This document shows positions 38,935 to 52,897 of a stretch of DNA of 64,000 bases, one piece after another. The stretch lies in assembly GCA_008360975.2 (NCBI GenBank), contig CM039184.1, positions 37,993,797 through 38,057,796 of the forward strand. Direction: 5' to 3'. Below the pieces are notes generated by a model. The model saw nothing but the letters and a program-made list of their open reading frames with translations, was not told where the DNA came from and made no database searches. Numbering within the stretch: position 1 is the stretch's first letter; each line of letters begins with the position of its first letter. Both the position numbers and the translations under genes were made by a program. This DNA is from Lichenostomus cassidix (lineage: Eukaryota > Chordata > Aves > Passeriformes > Meliphagidae).

Positions 38935-39210
38935 TTTTTTGCCATCCATAGACGAGCTGTTTTTAACAGTTCATTCCTTCCAATAGATAGAATAGCCTTT
39001 GAAATACCTAGCACATTGTGCAGGAGGTTATGTAGAAAAGCGAGTTTTGTGACTTACTGCTTAGAAGATTTTTTCAGAAGGAGCTAGAGATACATGTTTA
39101 AGACGCATGAGGTTACAAATATTTTCAGATAAACATCAAGTTAGAAGTCAAACTGCTGCCAGTGTTGTCTAGATTAAATAACTTGAATATTTATCAGTGA
39201 CGTGTGGCTG

Positions 39211-39238
39211 CATATAGAATAATGTCTATAGAATAATG
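39211..39238. repeat. ATAGAATAATG short duplication
   Basis: ATAGAATAATG occurs twice, three bases apart, within this stretch. It is minor slippage. Confidence 0.7.
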
Positions 39239-41809
39239 CCTGTAAAGCAGTAAGTACTCTCGGGTTCCCTTTTAATCAGCCATGCTGAATTCACAGTAAC
39301 TAAAGAAAAAATGCATTTCCTCTCCTTGCTTAAGTGTGGTAAGAAAATTCTTTTTAAGTTCTGTATTTTGCTTTAGAGGTAGAATTGCATAAAGCAAGTA
39401 AATTCCCTTATCTACGAAAGTCTTAGTAAATATATTCTTTTCCTAATAGAAAAGGATTTAAGTTATTTTGATGCAATTTACATAATAATAGAGAGACTTT
39501 CAATATGAAATTCTGCAAAAACATAAATAAGAAATAACTCCTTGCCTGCAAGTATGTAGAACATTCGGATGCCAACAAATGATAAATCAGAAGTTAGTTA
39601 AAAAAAAGCCCAAAACCAAACTGTGTTGGTAGCAAGAAAATGTTCATATGCAGAAAACAGCATCCTGACCAGTGCCCTCAGGTATATCAGAAGTAAATAT
39701 AGAACTGAAGACTACTTTGTGTTTAAATACTTATTCTATAGAATACATTGCATATTTAGATTTTGAATTAGATAAAATATTTCTCAGTTTGGTTTATTAC
39801 TAAAACTAATGTATCTTCTTTTGCATCTTAGAAATAGTCAAAAAATGTTATTCCTGAAAAACATAGGATAAAGTAAAAAAGGAGCCAGCCATTTGATCGG
39901 AGGAAATTGAAATAAGATTGTAAAAGACACAAAAACTGGAACTACATGTATGATTTACTCACCCTCGTTAATGAGGCTTAGAAATTATCTCATTTTATAG
40001 TCTAGTGAGACAGCTGAGCAATATCCAGAATTTCTGATATAAATATAGGAGCAAAAATGTATTTGCTTTAAAGCAAGCCTGCTGGATGGGAATAACCATT
40101 ACAGTCAACAATGAGGCAATGAATCTGTGCCTAAAGCAGCATAGTAAGGCTTTTCATAACTTTTTGTATGCATAGTAAAGAGTAAATTTGCAGGAACATC
40201 CACAGAGATTTAAATTAATTTCAGAAAGAAAATTATTACATTAATTTGTTTTCTACAAATATAATTTTGAATTAGTTATTCAGTATGGGTTTTCCCAGTT
40301 GCCTTTAATAAAATGATAGAGATGGGCTTATGGGGAGAATCTTAATTGTTCAGCTTTCCGTTTCTGTTTGAGTCATTTTCAAACTTAGTTATTAGTGGGA
40401 AATAGCTGAAGTAAATGAGTGTTTGTGAACTCTAGTGCCTGATTCTAAGCTTTTGCTTGCACTTATTCAAAGGATAGTAGATGTTTAAGAACACAGAACA
40501 TTTTATTTTCATTCAAAGTAGTGTCCTCCATGGAGCTCTGCTTTGGGAAGGATTTCACTGTGCATAAGGTTGCAAAGTCACAGTTTAAAGTAGAGTTTAT
40601 AATTCTTTTGACCTTACAAGTATAGTGTGTTAATTTAAAACAGCATGTTGTAGCTTCTGTTCCTATGACTCAGTTATGAGTAATAGTACTTAATATTTTT
40701 CCATAGTATATCTCAATTACAGTGATTAAAATAGGCAGAGCTCATGGTGCAGAAAAGAGTAAATGAAAAATGGTCAGTTGTCAAATACAAAGGAAGAATC
40801 AGGATAATTTTTAAAAGATTATTTTTCATTAATAATTTTCACCTGAAGGACATAATTTTACAGACCACTGATATGATAATTTCTCGTTCCTTCAACAGAT
40901 TAAATTTTTTAAATTAATTTGCTTCATGAGGAAACAGTGTTTCTTTAAAGGTTAAGTTTGTACAATTGGAGAGAGGAAAATTGAATGCAGAAAATTATGG
41001 TATCAACACAATATAACAGTATTCCTATGATGAAAAAGGGTCATATAGAACTGTAACTGCAATTCTGTCTGTGTATTGATATTTGTGGGTATAGAAAGAA
41101 AATTTGATTATTGCATTGTTCATATGATTATTCTTCCTAATGCTTCTGATTCATCATGAAAGAAGTTACATACAGAAAGTTACTCCAACCTGGTAAATAA
41201 GAGGATTAAACAGAAGGATTATATAAAAAATTATAATTACAATTATTTATAAATACGCTTTTATTTTATTCTTCTTTCCTGACATGACTGTTCAGAACAG
41301 CACTGCATGGTTTCAGCTAAGTTTACAGACTTTTGTACAAAGAATATACATTTTTGCACTGTTCTTGAGACAGACTTGAGCAGGGAATACTTTCTGGGAT
41401 TTGAAACCCGCTTCTCTCCTTTCATTCCCACTAAAGAAAGAAAGAAGTGATAGATATCTTCTGCTTTTTGAGTCCTTCCAAATGCATGAAAGAGAGAGAG
41501 CGCTGAGCATGGCACCTCTGTTAACTTCTCAACAGCCCAATGGCAGGATACTCACTTGGCATGTGTAATCTGGGTTGGTACTGAGTTGGGCATAGTTTTC
41601 GGTTTTGTTGTTAATCTTTACCAAAACCAAGAAAAAAACCCCATAAAACCTACTTACTGGAACTAGCTGACTCTTACCCATATCATAGAGTCCATATTCC
41701 CATTCTCAATTTGGTTGAACCATATACACGAAGTTTCCTTGAGATTCAGCATAGGATCTCAGTTTTTAGATGGGATTAGCTTTTTTAGCTGTGTAGTACA
41801 CAAGACCCG

Positions 41810-42030
41810 TGGTTTCTCACTTCACAGGCTTGCTAGACAAGTTTTGTTGTGTGCAGGCTCTGCCAAATGGCTCTGTCTTGCTGACTGCTGTGGAACACTG
41901 GTGCAGGAGACTCGGGGTGCAGCTGCAGTGCAAGCTGTGGGTTCAGCCCTGGGGGTGAGAGCCTCAGGCAAGAGGCTGTGAGCTGCAAACCCTTTGCACA
42001 ACAAGGGCCCAGGGACCTGGGATGTGGCCA
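41810..42030. other. GC-rich patch with small dyads
   Basis: Composition is clearly higher in G+C than the flanks. It contains AGCCTC/GAGGCT (41960-41977, 6-bp stem) and TGCAAA-CCC-TTTGCA (41984-41998). Overlapping open frames on both strands (41715-41981 plus, 41822-42004 minus) follow from the lower stop density and match nothing. It may be a decayed LTR or an isolated regulatory element. No promoter motif or CpG cluster was seen. Confidence 0.4.
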
Positions 42031-44270
42031 GGTATCAGATACTAGGTTTTCCTTTGTTCAGGGCCCCATCTCAGAGCTACCAGTTCAAGATGTTGTATTT
42101 CACTGCTTGTAGTAAATTAGCCAGCTTTGGGCTGCTGATTGGATGCACAGTAGTGGGAGGATATATTTAGTCATTCAAGGAAAGACGTAATAGTTCCAGC
42201 CTCTCTAGAGTTGGGACTGATAAAGCTTAATTCTCGCTTACATTTAGGGCAGATTTGCAGATGAAGGTCTTTACACAGATTGGAAATAAAGTTTCAGAAG
42301 AAAAGGGAATCAACCTGTTGTCATGCTAAAGGTTACTGTTTCTCTAATTATAGTTGGTATGCAATATGAACACTTTGTTCAATGATATTTAATTCAAATC
42401 AAGATGCTGAAGATAGAATTACATATTGAGAAAATTCATTAGAAGTTTTTAAAGTAAGCTGAGTAAATGTGCCTCAAATTGTATTTCATGAATCTGTTCA
42501 GGTATTTAAATTAGATCTGTAAATTATTATGAAAAATCCACAAGGGATGCACAATTAGGTAAATAAGCTGTTCCAGGTCAAGAGCTATCGAACATTTATT
42601 GTACGGTGCTTTCTTGTATACTGTTTATGGAAAATATGTGAATGGGGGAAAAAAAAATGTAGAAAAAAAGTAGCACCTATGCAAAGTTTGAAAGAAAGTT
42701 AGCAGAGATGCTGGCTGGAATAACAATAATAATAAATAGTTCCCTCATAATTAGTTTTCCAGTCTGTGCCTACCCATTGTCACTATACGACTGAAGTAAT
42801 TAAATGTAGAACAAATGATTGCTTAATGTAAGTGTATTTTATAAAGCATGTCATTTATTGACCTTTTGAGTTTGCCCATTCATAATCTGGTTGTCTTTTC
42901 CTGAAATGTGCATTGGCCTTTCTGACTCCACAGCAATATATAAACGTAACGTTATAATAGTTTAATTGGGAGCGTCGCTATCTGTAAGCGTACACCATTT
43001 TAAGAAGGCTATTCTCATTTTTGCATAATTCATGTGATATTTAAGTATGCCAAAGATATGTTTACAATAGTTGAAGCAGGGTGCATGTATTATGTTTCTT
43101 TTGTCAGAGTTGCGGTGGGTGTTACGAGACTTGCTGCTTACCTGTTCTCTCATTCTTTTTTCGATAGGCTTCCCGCTGAACATACCTGCATACATTTTCT
43201 GTGCTGATGCAGCATAAGTAGGCATAGCCAAGCTACCCTTGTGGTAGTTAATTCATGCAACATAGGATACAGCACAGGGTGGTACAAGGTCCATCTGTCT
43301 TTCAATACTGAGCATCCTTGCTAGGACAGTATGCCATATCCCGTGCTGCTGCTTTTTTGCAGTCTTTGCTATGAAGCTAACCAGAAAGATGCTGGATTTT
43401 ATGCCTACCTATCTGGAGTCATACCTGCTCAGTCTAATAGAGACGTAACTTGTGGCATTTTCCCTGATTTCTGTTCACACCTGTCCATCTGTGGTTAGCC
43501 ATGCCATTATACATCATTAGAGCTTGAGTAGTTTAAGTAATTACATAATTCATAGCATTCATGGTTCTAGTTATTTTTCAGGCACTTAACAGCTGAAAAT
43601 ATATTAAACTGTGAAGCTGAAAGGTCTCAATGTTAATTTTACATCCTGTAAATTTATTTTTTCAATTGTTTTTAGAGAGATGTATTTATTTTTCCAATTG
43701 CTATTATCACCTAATAGACAATGTGAACAGACTTAAAAGCAAACCGAACAGAGTTTGTAGTGTAAATTCTCTTCCTGGAGATTAGTAATTTTTAACAGAT
43801 TATCAACCAAATGCATCTGAAGACTTTCCTTGGGCCGGACTGTACCTACACTTCTCTGGTAGGAATGGTTGTTCTAATCTTAAAATCCTGTCTTTCCCTA
43901 GGGAGCCACTCCTATTTCCTTTCATGCAATAGAGGTAGCAATCCACCTGCCTCAGTGAATCAGCAGTATCCACTTAACCTCTTCTCAGCAGGATAAGCAC
44001 CTGCTAACAGCATGGGGTATCGCTGGGAAAATTATGAGCGTGCTACCTTATATGTTAACAGTGATTAATATTTGGTATTACTGTTTCAATATGTAGGAGG
44101 CATTACTACTATTGAGAAACTGCCTTAACCCCAGCTGCTGTTCTACAGAGATCCCTCTCTCTTAGAAGATGCAGTTATGGGCTGCCTCTGCCAAGAAGGG
44201 AAACGGAAGTATCTTTTGTGGCTTAAACAACAGGGAGATAGTTAAAATACTGTGTGCTATAGTTTAAAGA

Positions 44271-44328
44271 AGAAACAAAACAAACAAACAAAATCAACAA
44301 ACCAAACAAAACCAAAACCCCAAAAACT
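44271..44328. repeat. A/C-rich (AAAC)n-like tract
   Basis: AAAC, CAAAC and CCAAAAC motifs repeat irregularly for almost 60 bases, ending CCCCAAAAAC. It is low-complexity sequence of the same kind as at 25459. Confidence 0.8.
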
Positions 44329-45930
44329 CCAGGATTCAAATTTACATACTGTCTTTGTGAAATATCAAAAGTTAGGGACTTCTTGTTATCTAAAGTGTTA
44401 AGGAAAGGGGTTGTTAATACTAGTCTCATTTTCCAGAGATTAAAGTTTTGTGATACTCCGTGGAAATACTAATTTTTGTTTCAGGAGTACAAGCGCACTG
44501 AGAACATGTTTTCATCATAAACTCTGTTTTCATCACAACACATGTTTTTCTAAATTAAAATATAACACTGCTGTTTCCTTAAGTTTTATGTAAATGCATG
44601 AGATTCCTGTACAGTCTTGGCCATTATTTTATAAACTGGTTTCATATTGCTACTGATCAATCCAGTTTTTAGGAACAATTAGTTTGACTGTATAGTTTAT
44701 AAACAATGGGTCGCAACCAGAAGCCGTGGAAATATATAAAGATTTGTGGTTTTTTCTTTTAACCTTTTGGCTAATACTGTGAGCCCTTCTAATGGAATTT
44801 TAATATCTGCATCTGAAAATATTATCAAAACTTACAGGAAAACTGCAAAACTGGAATTGTATCTGCCCTTATTACATTTACAAAAATAATTACAGTTTAA
44901 TCAAGCTTCAAAATTATTTTGTTAATTTTATGTAGATGCCTTAAGAGGACATTACTGCAAACAAAAAGAATATGTTAGTAAATTTTTAGGCTTTATTTGT
45001 TCTAGCAAATTACTGTGCATATTTTTGTGAATCTTTATCTGTTACAAATAAGTGCAACTCCATTTGTATCCACCCTTTTTTATTTGTGTCTTTAATTTCC
45101 ATAATGCTAGGCAGTCTGTATCACCTCTTTTCATCCTTCCCTTAAGTCTTCTTTAACTATATATTTTGGTAACATAATAATTAGTAATACAGTCTTATTG
45201 TTATCTTGAATATTCTGTAAGCACCGCATAAAAAGTAATGATTATGTAAAATTATACAAAAATCTTTAGATGGATTCCTACATTGTTACCAAAAAAATCC
45301 CCTACATTCATATTAATCAGCTAGATAAGTTTGAAATATTATTACATTTTTTAAAATATCATCATGCACCATCTTTGAAATGTGGCAGGATGATTTCGTT
45401 TTCCCCATGAATTTCAGATTTTGTTGGCTGCCAGAGACAGAATGATACTAACATATCATTTCCTGGCACTTCTGACATGGATATTTTGTTTGATTGTCAG
45501 TCTAGAAGTATGCCTCTCCTTTAATGGATTTTTTGTGACTGGGAGGCTGCAATGTGAAGAAACACCACCAAATATATAATGGTTTTAATAAATTAAACTG
45601 CCACTACCATTTTAATCATTATAGGATCTGAGGACAAAGCTGCGTTTAGAATGCCCGTTGACCACCAAGGTAGATGGTGGATGCTGTGCTGATTTCAGCT
45701 TAGTTGAAATGCTCTGGCTTCTTTATCTTAACTCATCACTTCACCTTAAAGCCCATGCTTCTGTAAAGACATTCACTTCTGGCTACTCTGAAGCTTCTAA
45801 ATCTATATAAGATGTAAAACTTAGACTGTGTCTAAGTATTTATTTAAGAGGACAAGTAACGTCACGAGATACAGTGCAGTTCTCACACTTTGACATCTTG
45901 CAGAAAACACTATAGGTCTTGCGATTTTAT

Positions 45931-45971
45931 AAACCAGCAAACAAAACCAAAGCAACCCCACCCCAAAACCT
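45931..45971. repeat. A/C-rich low-complexity tract
   Basis: AACCAGCAAACAAAACC and CAACCCCACCCCAAAACC motifs form another short member of the A/C tract group. Confidence 0.65.
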
Positions 45972-47930
45972 CTGCTAACTTAAAGCTAAAGGGTATTTTC
46001 CTGTACTATTAACTTCAGTACTTGGCAAAGGAATATAGTTTGTCAGAATGGCTAGACAAAGAAAATTTTATTTGTTATTAGTTTATAGGGTATAAAGTCA
46101 GCGTGTACTTTTAGATTGCTCGATGGGCTGAATATAATAAAACCTGCTGTCTAGCTAGGATTACAACAGCTACTGTGGAGAGAGTGGAAATGTGTACTTT
46201 TGGATACTTTAAATTATATTAATTAAATATATATATAATAACCAAGAAAGGGGACTTTTTGGGGACAAATTTAGTTTGTTATGAATTTTCTTTGAAATAT
46301 TTCTGTAAAAATGATTTGCTATTTTTCTGTTTCACAACTGAATTCTTCTCAAAGCTATCCTTCATTTGTAGCTGTATTGAAAATACATGAAATCTCAAAA
46401 ATAAATCTTTTTGCATTAAAAGTTATTAAAAACTAAGCTGCTGCAGTAAAAGATAGTTGGTCATTATTATTATTCTGATACCACTCTATATTTAGATATG
46501 CCAATTGTATTATACACTGTTAGCCAAGAGGTGGCAATGATGTGGATCCAGTTTCAAAATTATCATATTTAAAATATTCTAATATTCTCTGCCAAGATTT
46601 CTGAGAAACAGAAGTAGAAATAAGGAAAAAATGACCATTTTTAACAGAAAAATGCTTATTTTATACAAATTTTTCCAAATAAATAATAATAAAAATTTTG
46701 TCAAACATTAAGGCTTTGCTAGGCCTTTATTTCAGAAGGCTTTTTCACAAAGGGAAAAAGGTGACTTTAAGAAGAAATCCCCACACCCTTACATTAAAGT
46801 GTGCTGCCAAACTGTGCTTACTGCTGGTCAATAAACCTGACTACCAGTAAGATTCTCTGGTTCACTTCTTTTGCTTGCTTCTATGGGTGTAACTTTCAGA
46901 GAGCTACTGTAAGTCTGCTAAAAACATTTAAATAAGTTCTTTTACAGGAAGTTTACTATAAGGGGTTAAGGTATTGTCTCTTCAGGTATTTTTTTTCCTG
47001 AGAAGGAACTTGAGACATATAAATGCAGATCTTAGTGGCTCCCTATATGAAACAGGTGTTCAGCACTGTGTAATTTCCCTTGGTGATACACAATATTACT
47101 GCAATAAATATGGAATATATACATACACATAAGCACTATTTGCTGGTACACTACTAATTAATTTCTTATGTATAGACGGAGCACTCTTGAAACATGCTCT
47201 AGGAATTGCATTTTGTCCCTTTTTTCATCCTATTGTGTCTAAATACTTTGCATACTTTTCCATTATATGGAGTGTGTATTCCTTCAGCAGAAGTGTCTGG
47301 CAGTTGCAGACTTAGAATGTAGGTAGCTTCTAGCCAAGAACAATGAAATTCAATTATTATTCATATTAAGATGGGTTATCTTAAAAAGGCAATTTTTTTT
47401 TAATAGGAAGGACTGAATTTTAATTGTAAAGTTGCTGATGGTGGTGTATGTATATGTATCTCATTAACAAAATCCAGGTACATAATTTTATAAAATACAT
47501 GATTCTGTTCCGTTTACCTGCAGCACCATATTGTGAATGTACATGGAATTCACTCAGATGCTCACCTTGGGACAGTTTAATTTAATTCTGGTAATTAACT
47601 GACTAGAAAAAGTATTTCCTCTTTAAATCTATGGTAGATTTTGAAAAGATTCCTGTGAGTGCAAGTTGTTTGCACACACAATGAAACCTGATTTTGGTTC
47701 ACATTAGCACTTGTACCCTAACTTCTTTTGTTTACTTTTAGTTAGTCTGGGAAGCAGTTTTGGTCATCTTAGTGTTGTCCCAGTGCTATAATTTCTTATT
47801 AGCATTGTAAGGTTTCAAAATCCATGAAGTCTGATACGGTGAAATATAGAGCACTCTGCACTTTAGAACCTGGCTTACTGGTCTTTTTTGCTCATCTGTC
47901 TTAAGTCCTGACATTAGGGCACTATTGATA

Positions 47931-47950
47931 GACTGTGAAGGACTGTGAAG
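47931..47950. repeat. GACTGTGAAG tandem duplication
   Basis: The 10-base unit occurs exactly twice back to back. Confidence 0.85.
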
Positions 47951-50900
47951 TCAGTTTGTATCAGCTCAATATGATTTTTGATAAATCATAATGCATTTGA
48001 AACTAGAATATGCTGATTTATAGTAAGAGGATTCTAAAAAGTTTAGAACGGGTAGCAGCTGTACTGAAAAAGGATCATCTTAAGTTTCAGCTTACTGAGT
48101 TAGTACTTGCGAATAAAAGGCTTCATCTCCCTAAGGAAAGTGAAATATGTAAGGGAGCCTTTAAGACATAGTGTTCCTTTTGTAAGTTACAGAGTAGTTC
48201 ATATGTCATGCTAAGGAAAGAAAAGTATAAAATAGTGTCACTATAAGTATGGTTGGTTTCCTCTGACTTTGTCCTCTTGCCATTTATTAGCCTTGTCAAA
48301 AAAGCATATGATATGTTTTTACATCAAAATTTTAAAGCACTGTTTTCTGATCATCAGACTGGTAGGAATAATATAGTTTCTTTACCACTTCTGACAAAGA
48401 ATTCCTGTTATACATGACATGGAGATTGGATTCAAAATACTGCCATTTAACAATTTGCAATTTGAGGAACCTGTATGCCATCAAATAGACAGTCCTGAAC
48501 AAAGTGTGAAGACAGGAGAATTGGACACAACTACACGTATCTTGTCTTTCACCTTCTTTTCATGGAAGATGAGAATACTGGGCTCTTTCTCAAGTACATA
48601 AGGATAATCAAAGACTGAAAAAGGTCTAAGTAGTACATAATTTACTTGGAGTGGCATTCCCAGATGGTTAAAGTTGCAAGCTCATTCAAATGTGAGCAGG
48701 AGGATATGAGCTGCATGAAGACATTATAGCAATAAAACTTCCTTAATGTCTAACACAGTGGGCTAAATGATTTTTTAGCATGATGGGAATATACATCTAA
48801 TCGTTACTTTGGGAAAACTTGTATTGGACCAAGAAAAAAAGACAGTGAACAAGCCTATTAAAATGTCTGCAACAATAGGCATGTAAAGGCATTTTACATA
48901 ACTGTTTGATTTGAAATTGAAAACTTAAAGAGAATAATATATTGAAATTCTAATGCAACAAAAGTTCCTTTTTCTTTCTTTTCATTTTTTAAAAAATTAT
49001 TTCATCAAGCATTGAGAGAAGAATCAGCAGCTTTCTCTTAATTTTAGGTGCATGGATTTTGTAAATTTCTTTTTGCACTGCTGTCACATGCTTTTCTCAG
49101 CTAAGGTTTGAAGACATAAAAATAATATGATCTTATTCTGCATAGGCATTTGAGTGAATTAATTGCTTGTAAAACTGAAAAATTGAACCTTTAAAAGTCA
49201 AATAGATGACTTAATATAAGGACTTTATAAGTTTCTTGTACAATGCCAACACTATTTGATTAGAAATAATAAAATTTACATGCCTATTTAGCACCTAGTA
49301 GTTTAGAGTCACCAAGAGAAGCTGCACTTAATTACAGGTTTGCTAATCATCTCTGTAGCAGTGATCTGGATCCACATTCTTCTCCCTCAATGAATTCAAA
49401 ACGTCATGGATGAAAAAATGTTTTATGATTGTTTGATCCATCAGGAGCCAGTGCTATATCAGCTGTAACCAATTATTTCATGTGTAAAGATTGCCATTAA
49501 TAACAATAGGCATCATTCAGTTTCAAGTATTTGCCACAAAAGCAGAATTAAAGATTGCTGCTGTTAGGTAGACACCCAGAACAGGCACTTGCTTAGGGAC
49601 ATACCTCCAAATCTGTATGCAAAGTGAAGGAGAGTAAAATGAAAAGATGTTAGCCCTCAATGTTATTATTTGTAGCTGACCATACCTCATCACAAGGCAA
49701 TAGTTTATACTAATCTAGAAAACTCTTTCCAGTAGAAAACTAATTATGAGAGATAACTTTAAAATTATGGTAATTAAATTAATTACCTGTATTTAGCATT
49801 TAGACCATTGTGTGTTCTGATAGATGCAGTGCATAGCAAGTTTATTGCAACAATGGAGGATGCTTATTTAGATGGTGATGGGTAAAATGTTTTTTTCTGT
49901 AAAGTTGTGTGATGCCTATGCAGTTTGTAGCAAATAACTTAGCAAGCTTGCAGTATGCTCCTGCATGCAAGAATACATTTCTACATTTCTTGTTGTTAGT
50001 GACAAGGCTGAAAAAACTCCTTTTCTCTTAACATTAAAATAAAAATAAGACTTAAACATGAAGTGGCAACTTTGCTTCAAAAGTTCACAAAATTCTGGTA
50101 TAGCCTGTCCTGAGTGAATATGACCTGCAAAGTCATAGAGCAGTTAGGTTGATCAGAAGCAATTTCCCTAGCCAGTGTTATCAAATGAAATGCTATGACA
50201 GGTGTCGCACGAAGCCAGCTTTGAATACTCAACTCAAATGGCCATTTGCAGCTGGATCAAAAGGCTGACACCATCTGTGCAAGTTCAGGAAAAAGCTATG
50301 AAATCAAATTTCAAAATCCTTAACGTGACTCTGAGCCTACCTGTTATTTTGCGGGGGCAATCTGCTCACCTGAGGTGCAGTGTGGAATCAAAAGACTCTT
50401 CCACTCACCCAGAAGAACTGAAAATCTGCTGAAAGTGACTGTAAGTGTGTTTGTCCTTTCAGAACAAAGGAAAAAAAACATTCGCTGCATGTTTGAGAAA
50501 GGTCACTGCTACCAGTGTTTCTAGGTCATTTTGCACTTCCTCCAGTACCCTTTAATGGATACTTCCTAACCTGTAAGGACAGTCAGTAGTTTTTGCCTTT
50601 GTTGAGAAAGAAGAAATGCTAAATTGGAGGATTTCAAATTTGTTTTAATATATGATAACACTGTGTAGTTGTGGACATAGAAAAACCAGTTTCTAATAGT
50701 TCTTCCTCATTTCCCCAAGCACAGTTTATGCTTTAAAAGTATTTGAAACTAGCTTTGAAAGGATCTTGCTGACCAGCAGTTTTACGACTTGATTTGTTTT
50801 AAAGCCTAAATGGCTTAAGGAAATGTTTTACAGAAGATACAATCCATCCACATGGAATAAAGCCTTGAAAATTAGGTGGCATAAACCTAAAATATAAACT

Positions 50901-52271
50901 ACATTCTCATGACTTTGCACTTAAGCTGTTGCTTACAGAACTAATTTAGGAGTGCCAATGTATTGTTTATTACCTATAATTACATTTTTTAGAAGTTGGA
51001 AGTTTTTAAAAAGTGCTTTATTCAAAAACCTCTATTAATAATTCTTTGATCTGGTGGTTAGAATTTCTCTGCTATGCAACTTTGATCAGCGTATGGAATA
51101 GCTGTGAAGTCAGTAACAGTGTAGCCATATTTCCTTGAGTAATGACTTCATGGACAGTGCTGTAAAATTATATTTATCTGTCTTGTTGATTCCTTCTTTT
51201 ATAAATTGACTCCAAATTACTTCACTGATGACTTTGCCTTTTTTTTATCAGACACAGAAACCTTTACACACCTGTGTAAGGGAGGATATTTGGGATTTTT
51301 ATATTTGGAGTGCATCATAACCTACTGATTATAACAAACACTTTTTTGTGTATTTTTAAATAAGAACCTGGTTATGTATAAGTTAACAGTGCAGCTTTTT
51401 GTGGACTCTCAACTCCTGAATCTAACCAATGCCAGTGTTGATTTTAGACAGTAATGCATATTCACAAATTGAGTATTTTAGGTTACTGATGTGCATCGAT
51501 ATATATTTCCACTACTTTTTATATACTGATACTCTTAGTGCTGGAATGATGACAGGGGAGATACAAACCATGGAGAATTAAACACTTATTTGATAGAGAT
51601 ATTGAACAGCTGCATCTGTATTGACAGGACCTATAAAATCAAAGTGTTTAGAAGTAGTCTTTTCCTGATGTTTTTCTAGATTTGTACTTAGCTGATTTGA
51701 GAAGTAGCTAGGATTATTGTTAGTAAAGGTAAGGGAACTGAGGGTTGCCAGACCCCTAAATATATTTTTAATGGAAGTACAACTAGAACACAGTGGTATA
51801 GCAGGCAGCAAAAGTTATAAAACCTGCCAGTTGTGGTATTGTCTATTTGATTATCTGTCTTGAATATTTAGTGGGCTACTTCTCTATTTTATTTTGTAGA
51901 AAGTAATATAATCATTTAAAAATTGTTTTGATGGCTATTGTACAACTGTTTTAATTTAATTAGATGGGAAGGTTTAATGGATTTGTAGTAAACGCTTGAT
52001 ATTTATATTGCTTTCTATTGATATAAAGACTGTTGTCTTTCTCCTGCATTTTCAGTGGTATATCCAGGTACAAAACATGTTTTTTTTGCTTTAAACCTAA
52101 TTGAACTGATATGTAAGCATTTATTATTGACAACTAGCAAAGAAATCTGTTACATTGCAAACACTTTGCTCTCTATGCGTGTTCTTGAGCAATGTATATT
52201 CCATATTTAATGTGGATATTATTTTGGTGGTTACTTTACTGCACATACCGGGAGCATCTTAGAGATATTGT

Positions 52272-52897
52272 TGTAGTTTAACCCCAGCAGGCAACTAAGT
52301 CCCCCACAGCTGCTCCCTCAGTCCCTCCCCAGTTGGGTGGGCAAGAGAATTAGAAAAGTAAAAGTGAGAAAACTGGTGGGTTGTGATAAATACAGTAATT
52401 AAATTAAATTAGTTTAAAAGAAATAATAGTAAAAATAATTGAAAAACGTAAGGAAAAGAGAAAAAAAATAATGTGATTAAAATAAGCCCCAAGAAAACAA
52501 GGAACAGATAAAAGGTATTGGTCACCACCAACTGACCCATGCCAGCCAGTGTCCACTCATCAGTGTCTCCCCCACTAACCTTCCTTTTGGGATGGGATGG
52601 GATGGGATGGGATGGGATGGGATGGGATGGGATGGGATGGGATGGAGTGGAATATCTCTTGGTCAGTGGGATCAGGTGTCCTGGCTGTGTCTGCTCCCAA
52701 CTCCTTGTGCACTCCCAGCCCCCTCACTGCTAGAGTGAAGTGTGGGGCAGGAAAGGTCTTGACTCTGTGCAAGTGCTGCTCAGCAGTAGTAAAACCATCT
52801 CTGTGTTAACAACATTGTTTCCAGCACAAATCCAAAACACAGCCTCATGCCAGCTACTGTGAAGAAATTTAACTCGGTCCTAGCCAAAATGAGTAGA
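52272..52897 (-). mobile_element. Solo LTR, ERVL-like, about 626 bp, carrying a microsatellite
   Basis: The plus strand opens TGTAGTTTAACCCCAGCAGG and runs to TCCTAGCCAAAATGAG. Its reverse complement is the sense strand of an LTR of the same superfamily as 37862-38418. Shared landmarks include CAGCAGGCAACTAAG, GTGAGAAAACTGGTGGG, GGAATATCTCTTGGTCAGT, TCCTGGCTGTGTCTGCTCCC and CTGTGCAAGTGCTGCTCAGC. The middle differs from the first copy (A-rich segment, then CCACCAACTGACCCATGCC), so it is another subfamily. The segment that should hold the TATA box is occupied by a GGGAT array. No convincing target duplication is visible. It is a solo copy without internal sequence. Confidence 0.82.
52589..52643. 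repeat. (GGGAT)11 microsatellite inside the LTR
   Basis: Eleven exact pentamer units (55 bp) are followed by GGAGTGGAATATC. Perfect identity suggests an active, length-variable locus. The GGAATATC that follows is the landmark directly next to the promoter element in the sister LTR, so the array grew where the ATGG-rich promoter-flanking sequence was. Confidence 0.95.

Larger units (their letters stand above)
38935..52271. other. AT-rich non-coding stretch, no gene seen
   Basis: This is the largest stretch without a recognised interspersed repeat (13 kb). It contains a GC-rich patch (41810-42030), an A/C-rich tract (44271-44328), a second A/C tract (45931-45971) and small tandem duplications (39211-39238, 47931-47950). 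Open frames are under 90 codons. The scarcity of repeats would be compatible with conserved non-coding DNA, but this cannot be judged without alignment. Confidence 0.55.

Noticed and set aside
50125..50160. CR1 3' end resembling GTCATAGAGCAGTTAGGTTG
   Set aside because: The similarity stops after about 20 bases and no further CR1 landmark follows.
52539..52809. Open frames with GMGWD-type or HPIPS-type protein repeats
   Set aside because: They are translations of the GGGAT array within an LTR.
37862..52897. The two related LTRs in the same orientation as the ends of one provirus
   Set aside because: They are about 14 kb apart, belong to different subfamilies in their middle part, the first has its own 5-bp duplication, and nothing retroviral lies between them.
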